A stretch of DNA of 17,769 nucleotides. Source: CAZCDM01 sp964497475. GTDB taxonomy: Bacteria; Planctomycetota; Phycisphaerae; SM23-33. Both the position numbers and the translations under genes were made by a program. Below the pieces are notes generated by a model. That model saw only the letters and a list, made by a program, of their open reading frames with translations. It did no database searches and was not told where the DNA came from. The stretch spans positions 1 through 17,769 of the forward strand of contig CAZCDM010000032.1 in the NCBI GenBank assembly GCA_964497475.1, given 5' to 3'. Positions 12,727 to 17,769 of the stretch are shown piece after piece (within the stretch, counting starts at the first letter, position 1; the number at the start of each line of letters is the position of its first letter).

Positions 12727-14028
12727 ATGAAGCTCGCCCTTCCCGCCCGTCTAGGCCTTGCCGTCCTGTTGCTGGCCGGTGTGATTTTTCCCGCCGGCTG
12801 CAAAGAAAAACCCAAACCTTCTGCCCAGGCACCGCCGCCACCGCCGGTGACGGTTGTGCCCGCGGAGGCTCGCTCCGTGCCGCACCTGGGGAACTATGTC
12901 GGTTCCACGCAGGCCGTCCAGGAGGTTACCGTCCGGGCTCGGGTCAAGGGGTATCTCGTAAAGCAGGCCTTTACCGACGGGGCCGATGTGAAGAAGGACG
13001 ATCTGCTTTTCGAGATCGACCCGCGGCAGTACCAGTACCAGGTGGACCAGCTCAACGCCAAGCTCGCCCAGGCCGACGCGCAGATCAAGCAGTACAAGGA
13101 CCAGGTCAAGGCCGCCCAGGCGACCGTCAAGGCCAAGCAGGCCGTCGTCGACCTGACGCAGGAGATTTTTGACGAGTACGCCAAGCTGCAGACCAGCGGC
13201 GCCGCCAGCCGGCAGGAGTACTTCAACAGCAAGGAGCGGATGATGTCCGCCAAGGCGGACTACCAGCAGGCCCTGGCCGACGCCCTCGTGCCGCAGGAAA
13301 TGCTCCAGGCCCGCATCGGCGAGGAGTACGCCGTGATCGAAGAGGTCAAGGCCGAGCTCGAGACGGCCCGGCTGAACCTCAGCTGGTGCACGATCACCGC
13401 GCCGCTGGGCGGACGCATCGGCCGGCGGCAGGTCGACGTGGGCAACCTCGTCGGCAACGATGGCGATACCGCCCTGGCGACGATCGTCCAGCTCGACCCG
13501 ATTTACGTGTTGTTCAGCCCGCCGCAGCGGGACCTGCCGGCGATCCGTCGCGAGCTGGCGGCCGGGACGTTGGCTGTCACGGTCTATCTGGCTGGGCAGA
13601 AGGATAACGCCTGCACAGGCACGGTCGATTTCGTGGACAATACCGTCAACGCCACGACCTCGACGATCCTCATGCGGGCCACGGTGAAGAATCCCGACAA
13701 GACACTCCTGCCGGGGCAGTATGTCACCGTTACGATGCAGCTGGGCACCTGGGCCGATGCGATTGTGATCCCGGCCCGGGCGATCCAGCAGGGCCAGGGC
13801 GGCAGTTACGTCTACGTCGTCGGGCCGGACAACAAGGCGGCCATGGCCGAGGTCGACGACGGCCCGATGCATGGCAAGGACATGCAGGTGATCTTTTCAG
13901 GCCTCAAGGCCGGGCAGAAGGTCATCGTCGACGGCCTGCAGAAGGTCCGTCCGGGCCAGCCCGTCCAGCCGAGCCCGCCCAAGGCAGCCCCCACGCAGCC
14001 GAGCACGAAACGGGCGGCCGGGTCATGA
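12727..14028 (+). CDS. RND efflux periplasmic adaptor (AcrA/MexA-type lipoprotein)
   Basis: A 433-residue membrane fusion protein that links an RND pump to an outer-membrane channel. The N-terminus has a hydrophobic signal (about 5-22) ending in FPAGC, a lipobox-like site with C25 as the lipidation residue, followed by a proline-rich linker (31-40). The two half-lipoyl segments are VRARVKGYLVKQAF (69-82) and APLGGRIGRRQVDVG (225-239). Between them runs a long, Gln/Lys/Ala-rich coiled-coil hairpin (about 102-218). Beta-barrel and membrane-proximal domains follow, ending in a Pro/Thr/Lys-rich tail. ATG 12727 has AGGAAA at a good distance. Its stop overlaps the permease ATG at ATGA. The exported substrates cannot be predicted from the adaptor. 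Confidence 0.94.
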   Translation: MKLALPARLGLAVLLLAGVIFPAGCKEKPKPSAQAPPPPPVTVVPAEARSVPHLGNYVGSTQAVQEVTVRARVKGYLVKQAFTDGADVKKDDLLFEIDPRQYQYQVDQLNAKLAQADAQIKQYKDQVKAAQATVKAKQAVVDLTQEIFDEYAKLQTSGAASRQEYFNSKERMMSAKADYQQALADALVPQEMLQARIGEEYAVIEEVKAELETARLNLSWCTITAPLGGRIGRRQVDVGNLVGNDGDTALATIVQLDPIYVLFSPPQRDLPAIRRELAAGTLAVTVYLAGQKDNACTGTVDFVDNTVNATTSTILMRATVKNPDKTLLPGQYVTVTMQLGTWADAIVIPARAIQQGQGGSYVYVVGPDNKAAMAEVDDGPMHGKDMQVIFSGLKAGQKVIVDGLQKVRPGQPVQPSPPKAAPTQPSTKRAAGS

Positions 14029-17000
14029 TCGAATTCTTCATCCATCGCCCGATTTTTGCCACGGTGGTGGCCCTGGTGATGATTCTGGCTGGCGGCATCT
14101 GTGCGGTGCTGCTGCCCATCGCCCAGTTTCCGGACATGACGCCCCCGCAGGTGTCGGTCTCGTGCAGCTATACCGGGGCCAGCGCCCAGGTCGTCTCCGA
14201 TGCGGTCACCACGCCCATCGAGGAGGACATCAACGGCGCCGAGAACATGATCTACATCGCCAGCAATTCCACAAGCAACGGCGATTCGTCGGTCACGGTC
14301 ACGTTCGAGGTCGGCACGGATCAGGATATCGACGCGGTCAACACGCAGGTGAATCTCCAGCAGGCCATGCCCTTGCTGCCCGAGGAGGTTACCAAGGCCG
14401 GCGTGACCCTCCAGAAGGTCAGCAACTACATGACGCTGGTGGTCAACCTCATCAGCCCGGACGGCTCGCGGGATGAAGTCTTCCTGGGCAACTATGCGGA
14501 CATCCACCTGACCGACGTGTTCAAACGCGTGCCCGGCGTGGGCAAGGTTACACTGTTCGGCCTGCAGAAGTACGCCATCCGCATCTGGCTGGACCCGGCC
14601 AAGCTCACGAGCATGGGGGTCACGGCCACCGATGTCGTCAACGCCGTCCAGCAGCAGAACCAGCAGGTCGCCGCCGGGCAGGTCGGCGCTCCGCCGCAGC
14701 CTGAGCCCCTGGCCATGCAGTATCCGGTCGTTACGCTCGGCCGGCTGAGTGATGTTTCGCAGTTCGAGCAGATCGTCGTCCGTGCCGAGGCCGACGGCAA
14801 GGTCGTCCGCGTCAAAGATGTCGCTCGCGTCGAGCTGGGGGCTGAGAGCTACAACTGGACCTCGCAGCTCAACGGCCAACCCTCGGCGGCTATCGGCATT
14901 TACCAGCTGCCCGACGCCAATGCCATTGATGTGGCCGAGAGAATCCGCGAGGCGATGAAGGAGCTGGCCAAGGATTTTCCCGCCGGCGTGGATTACACGA
15001 TTCCCTACGATACGACGAAATTCGTCCGGGCCTCGCTGGGCGAGGTTGTCGAGACGCTGGTCATCGCGATCGTCCTCGTCGTCGGCGTGGTCTTTGTCTT
15101 CCTGCAGGACTGGCGGGCCACGATCATCCCGGTCATTGCGATTCCCGTTGCGCTGGTCGGCACGTTCGCGTTGCTGATGGCCTTCGGGTTCAGCATCAAC
15201 ACGCTGAGCCTCTTCGGGCTGGTGCTGGCCATCGGGCTGGTGGTGGACGACTCGATCGTGGTCGTGGAGAACGTCCAGCGGCAGCTGCAGGAGGGCGAAA
15301 CCGACCGCGCCGAAGCCACCCGCAAAGCCATGGCCGAGGTTCGCGGACCGATCATCGCCACCACGCTCGTGCTGATGGCTGTCTTCGTGCCCTGCGCGTT
15401 CATGCCCGGGCTGACCGGCCGACTGTACAACCAGTTCGCCCTGACGATCGCCTTTTCGGTGGGCCTTTCCGCGATCAACTCACTCTCGCTGAGCCCGGCC
15501 CTGTGCGCCGTGTTCCTCCGACCGGAGAAAGACAAAAAGTTCTTCCTCTGGCGATGGTTCAACACCGCCTTCGACCGCTCGGCCCACGGCTACAAACGCG
15601 TCGTCCAGGGCGGGGCCAAGCTCTGGCCGATCGTCGTGCTGGGCTTCGCCGGCTGCCTCGTCGGGGCCTACCTGCTGCTGACCTCCGTGCCGACCGCCTT
15701 CGTGCCCGAGGAAGACCAGGGCTACTTCATGGTCAACATCCAGGCGCCCGATGGAGCCACCCTCGACCGTACGCAACAAATTTGCGACGAGGTCGCCGAG
15801 ATTCTCAAGAGCGACCCCGGCATGGAAGACATCATGACCATCAACGGCTACAGCCTGCTGAGTGGAACCGTCCAGCCCAATGCCGCCTTCATCATCGCCA
15901 TCCTCAAACCCTGGGACGACCGCCAGGACCCCTCCGAGCACGTCCAGGCCATCATCGGCCGCTGCCAGAACGCCTTCTACGGCATCGAGGAGGGCATGGT
16001 CGCCGCCTTCAACGCCCCGGCCATTCCGGGCCTGGGCGCTACCGGCGGGTTCCAGTTCCAGGTGCAGGACCGCCAGGCCCTCGGCGTGGAAGCACTCGCC
16101 AAGGCCACCTACGGCGTCATCGGCGCCGCTCAGAAGCGCCCGGAGCTGACGGGCATGTTCACGTCGTTCACCGTCACCACGCCGCAGGTCTACCTCGATA
16201 TCGACCGCACCAAGGCGATGACCCTCGGCCTGCAGATGCAGGACGTCTTCGACACGCTGCAGATCAACCTCGGCTCGCTCTACGTCAACCAGTTCAACAA
16301 GTTCGGGCGGGTCTATCGCGTCTACCTCCAGGCCGACGCCGACGCCCGCGCCCAGCCCGAAGACATCCATCAGCTTTACGTCCGCAATGACAAGGCCGAG
16401 ATGATTCCCCTCTCGGCCATTGCCCAAGGGCGGACCATCAGCGGGCCGAGCAACATTCCGCATTACAATCTCTATCCGTCCTCGGCCATCAACGGCAACG
16501 CGGCCCCGGGGTACAGCTCCGGCCAGGCCATCGCCGCCATGGAAGAAATCGCCGACGACGTCCTGCCCGAGGGCATGGGCTATGAGTGGACGGGCATTAC
16601 CTACCAGCAGCTCAAGGCGGGCAATCTCGCTCCGGTGATTTTCGGCCTGGCGCTGGTGGCGGTGTTCCTGTTCCTGGCCGCCCAGTACGAAAGCTGGACG
16701 ATCCCCTTCGTGATCATCCTGGCCGTGCCGCTGGCACTGCTGGGTGCGGCCGGTGCGCTGGCCGTCCGCGCGCTGGACCTGGACGTCTACGCCCAGATCG
16801 GCCTGGTGATGCTCATCGGCCTGGCTGCCAAGAACGCGATCCTCATCGTCGAGTTCGCCTGCCGCATCCGCGGAGAGGGCAAGAGCATCGTCGAAGCGGC
16901 CACCGAGGCCGCCCGCCTCCGCCTGCGACCGATCCTCATGACCGCCTTCGCCTTCATCCTCGGCGTGCTGCCGCTGGTGCTCGCCACCGGCGCCGGGGCC

Positions 17001-17174
17001 AGCAGCCGACACTCCCTGGGCACGACCGTCTTCGGCGGGATGCTCGTCTCGACCATCCTCAGCCTGTTGACCGTGCCGGTGTTCTACGTGGTCGTCGAAA
17101 CCCTGCGGGAAAAACTCCTCAGCCATAAACCGGCCGAAGCGTCTGAACATCCCACAGCCGACGAGGAATCCTGA
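14025..17174 (+). CDS. RND multidrug efflux permease (HAE1/AcrB-type)
   Basis: A 1049-residue inner-membrane proton-driven antiporter of the hydrophobe/amphiphile efflux (HAE1) group, the usual length for AcrB/MexB. It has twelve predicted membrane spans in two repeats, each with a large periplasmic loop. The proton-relay residues are present: D408 and D409 in GLVVDDSIVVVENV (TM4), and K936 in GLAAKNAILIVEF (TM10), which match AcrB D407, D408 and K940. The N-terminal MIEFFIHRPIFATVVAL and the start of loop 1 are typical of the family. It starts within the adaptor stop codon. No outer-membrane factor gene follows, so a TolC-like channel must come from elsewhere. The stop is 12 nt from the convergent DNA methyltransferase gene stop. 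Confidence 0.96.
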   Translation: MIEFFIHRPIFATVVALVMILAGGICAVLLPIAQFPDMTPPQVSVSCSYTGASAQVVSDAVTTPIEEDINGAENMIYIASNSTSNGDSSVTVTFEVGTDQDIDAVNTQVNLQQAMPLLPEEVTKAGVTLQKVSNYMTLVVNLISPDGSRDEVFLGNYADIHLTDVFKRVPGVGKVTLFGLQKYAIRIWLDPAKLTSMGVTATDVVNAVQQQNQQVAAGQVGAPPQPEPLAMQYPVVTLGRLSDVSQFEQIVVRAEADGKVVRVKDVARVELGAESYNWTSQLNGQPSAAIGIYQLPDANAIDVAERIREAMKELAKDFPAGVDYTIPYDTTKFVRASLGEVVETLVIAIVLVVGVVFVFLQDWRATIIPVIAIPVALVGTFALLMAFGFSINTLSLFGLVLAIGLVVDDSIVVVENVQRQLQEGETDRAEATRKAMAEVRGPIIATTLVLMAVFVPCAFMPGLTGRLYNQFALTIAFSVGLSAINSLSLSPALCAVFLRPEKDKKFFLWRWFNTAFDRSAHGYKRVVQGGAKLWPIVVLGFAGCLVGAYLLLTSVPTAFVPEEDQGYFMVNIQAPDGATLDRTQQICDEVAEILKSDPGMEDIMTINGYSLLSGTVQPNAAFIIAILKPWDDRQDPSEHVQAIIGRCQNAFYGIEEGMVAAFNAPAIPGLGATGGFQFQVQDRQALGVEALAKATYGVIGAAQKRPELTGMFTSFTVTTPQVYLDIDRTKAMTLGLQMQDVFDTLQINLGSLYVNQFNKFGRVYRVYLQADADARAQPEDIHQLYVRNDKAEMIPLSAIAQGRTISGPSNIPHYNLYPSSAINGNAAPGYSSGQAIAAMEEIADDVLPEGMGYEWTGITYQQLKAGNLAPVIFGLALVAVFLFLAAQYESWTIPFVIILAVPLALLGAAGALAVRALDLDVYAQIGLVMLIGLAAKNAILIVEFACRIRGEGKSIVEAATEAARLRLRPILMTAFAFILGVLPLVLATGAGASSRHSLGTTVFGGMLVSTILSLLTVPVFYVVVETLREKLLSHKPAEASEHPTADEES

Positions 17175-17186
17175 CATCCGACGTGG

Positions 17187-17769
17187 CTACTCAAACAGGT
17201 TCGGTTCTTCCTGTTGGGCGGAGCGTTTGGCGTTGCGGCGCGAGCCGACGGCCCGGTCGGGGCGTTTGGAGATCGGGTCTTCGGAGATGTCCGTCGTGTC
17301 GCGTCGGCCGGCGAGGGTGTCTTCGATGCGGGCTGTGGCGTGGGTGACGTAATCGTCCGAGAGGTCCGAGCCGAACCAGTGTCGGCCCAGCCTGGCTGCG
17401 ACGGCCAGCGTCGTCCCGCTGCCGCTGAAGGGGTCGAGCACCAGCTCGCCGGGGTTGCTCGACGCCTGCACGATCCGTTCGAGGACCTTCTCGGGCATTT
17501 GGCAGGGGTGCCACTGCACCCGCTCCTTGAACGTGCCGCACACGCGGCTAAAGCTCCAGGTGTCGTCGGGCACTTTGCCCTTGGGGTTGGCGCGGGCGTC
17601 GCCGTAGGTGGTCTGCCGGGCCGAGGGCACGCGGATCGCATCGGCGTTGAAGGTGAACTGCTTGGGGTCCATCACGAAGTAGAACAGGTGGGCGTGGCTG
17701 CGTGCGAATTTTTTCTTCGTCGCCTGGCCGAACGTGTAATGCCAGATCACCCAGTTCCGCAGGTGCAGC
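17187..17769 (-). CDS. DNA methyltransferase, C-terminal part (N4/N6 amino type, partial)
   Basis: The frame is open to the window edge, so the N-terminal part, including any DPPY catalytic motif, is missing. The visible start LRNWVIWHYTFGQ resembles the segment that follows the catalytic motif in adenine/cytosine-N4 DNA methyltransferases. SAM motif I is DPFSGSGTT (complement of 17409-17435), preceded by WHPCQMPEKVLERIV and followed by FGSDLSDDYV. With the SAM motif near the C-terminus, the order is that of the beta class. The tail, about 40 residues rich in Arg, Asp and Lys, ends with TAG (complement of 17187-17189). Whether it belongs to a restriction-modification system or is an orphan cannot be told; no restriction gene is seen. 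The recognised DNA sequence cannot be read. Confidence 0.9.
   Translation of the reverse strand, partial: LHLRNWVIWHYTFGQATKKKFARSHAHLFYFVMDPKQFTFNADAIRVPSARQTTYGDARANPKGKVPDDTWSFSRVCGTFKERVQWHPCQMPEKVLERIVQASSNPGELVLDPFSGSGTTLAVAARLGRHWFGSDLSDDYVTHATARIEDTLAGRRDTTDISEDPISKRPDRAVGSRRNAKRSAQQEEPNLFE

Noticed and set aside
15480..17177. A 565-codon minus-strand frame opposite the RND permease
   Set aside because: It is antisense to conserved membrane protein coding sequence and has no family features.

Overview
The window is GC-rich, densely coded DNA from a Gram-negative bacterium: it carries an AcrAB-type RND efflux pair whose periplasmic adaptor is a predicted lipoprotein. The gene mix (cupin plus Gfo/Idh/MocA enzyme, PHP-family protein, ilvB and ilvN separated by a methyltransferase, lipA) and the codon use would suit a planctomycete such as a Phycisphaerae-like lineage. 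That placement is an impression, not a proof. I see no IS element, tRNA, rRNA, CRISPR array or phage gene.

Layout. (1) 1-1655: the tail of an unknown upstream gene, then a two-gene unit of a small cupin and a Gfo/Idh/MocA oxidoreductase overlapping at an ATGA. (2) 1656-6015, plus strand: a 332-nt regulatory region, ilvB (acetolactate synthase large subunit), an unassigned SAM methyltransferase, ilvN (valine-responsive small subunit) and lipA (lipoyl synthase). ilvN and lipA overlap at an ATGA. (3) 6017-9846, minus strand: transketolase, a 1-phosphofructokinase-like PfkB kinase and a HAD phosphatase/phosphomutase, read in that order. A 180-nt gap before the HAD gene holds a palindromic interspersed-repeat-like sequence. 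(4) 9847-10012: a divergent intergenic region. (5) 10013-12639, plus strand: an ADP-ribose-pyrophosphatase-like NUDIX hydrolase, then a PHP-like protein and a GMP-synthase-type glutamine amidotransferase 2 nt apart. (6) 12727-17174, plus strand: an RND adaptor and RND permease overlapping at ATGA, with no outer-membrane channel gene after them. (7) 17187 to the end, minus strand: the C-terminal part of a DNA methyltransferase that runs off the window.

The main discovery is the ilvB leader. A sigma70-like promoter (TTGACA, 17 nt, TAAAGT) lies just before an unannotated 34-codon ORF at 1708-1812. Nine of its eleven residues 20-30 are Leu or Val (LLLRGVVLLLV), and part of that run uses GTA and CTT, codons that are uncommon in this GC-rich DNA. 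Its stop codon lies inside the 5' arm of a long stem-loop (1803-1843). This is the architecture of ribosome-mediated attenuation by branched-chain amino acids, as in E. coli ivbL-ilvBN. However, there is no clear U-tract terminator; the RNA from 1845 to the ilvB ribosome-binding site is C-rich and G-poor instead. The predicted transcription start is within a few bases of the leader ATG, so the peptide may be translated from a leaderless mRNA. Together with the conserved valine-site residues in IlvN, this suggests two levels of feedback on one pathway: leader translation on expression and valine on enzyme activity.

Most other genes are ordinary central metabolism or transport. Secondary points of interest are the methyltransferase between ilvB and ilvN, a degenerate 24-nt tandem repeat before it, the PHP-like protein with a usual metal-binding His replaced by Phe, and a shared TTGC-A / GATACT promoter form before two separate transcription units.
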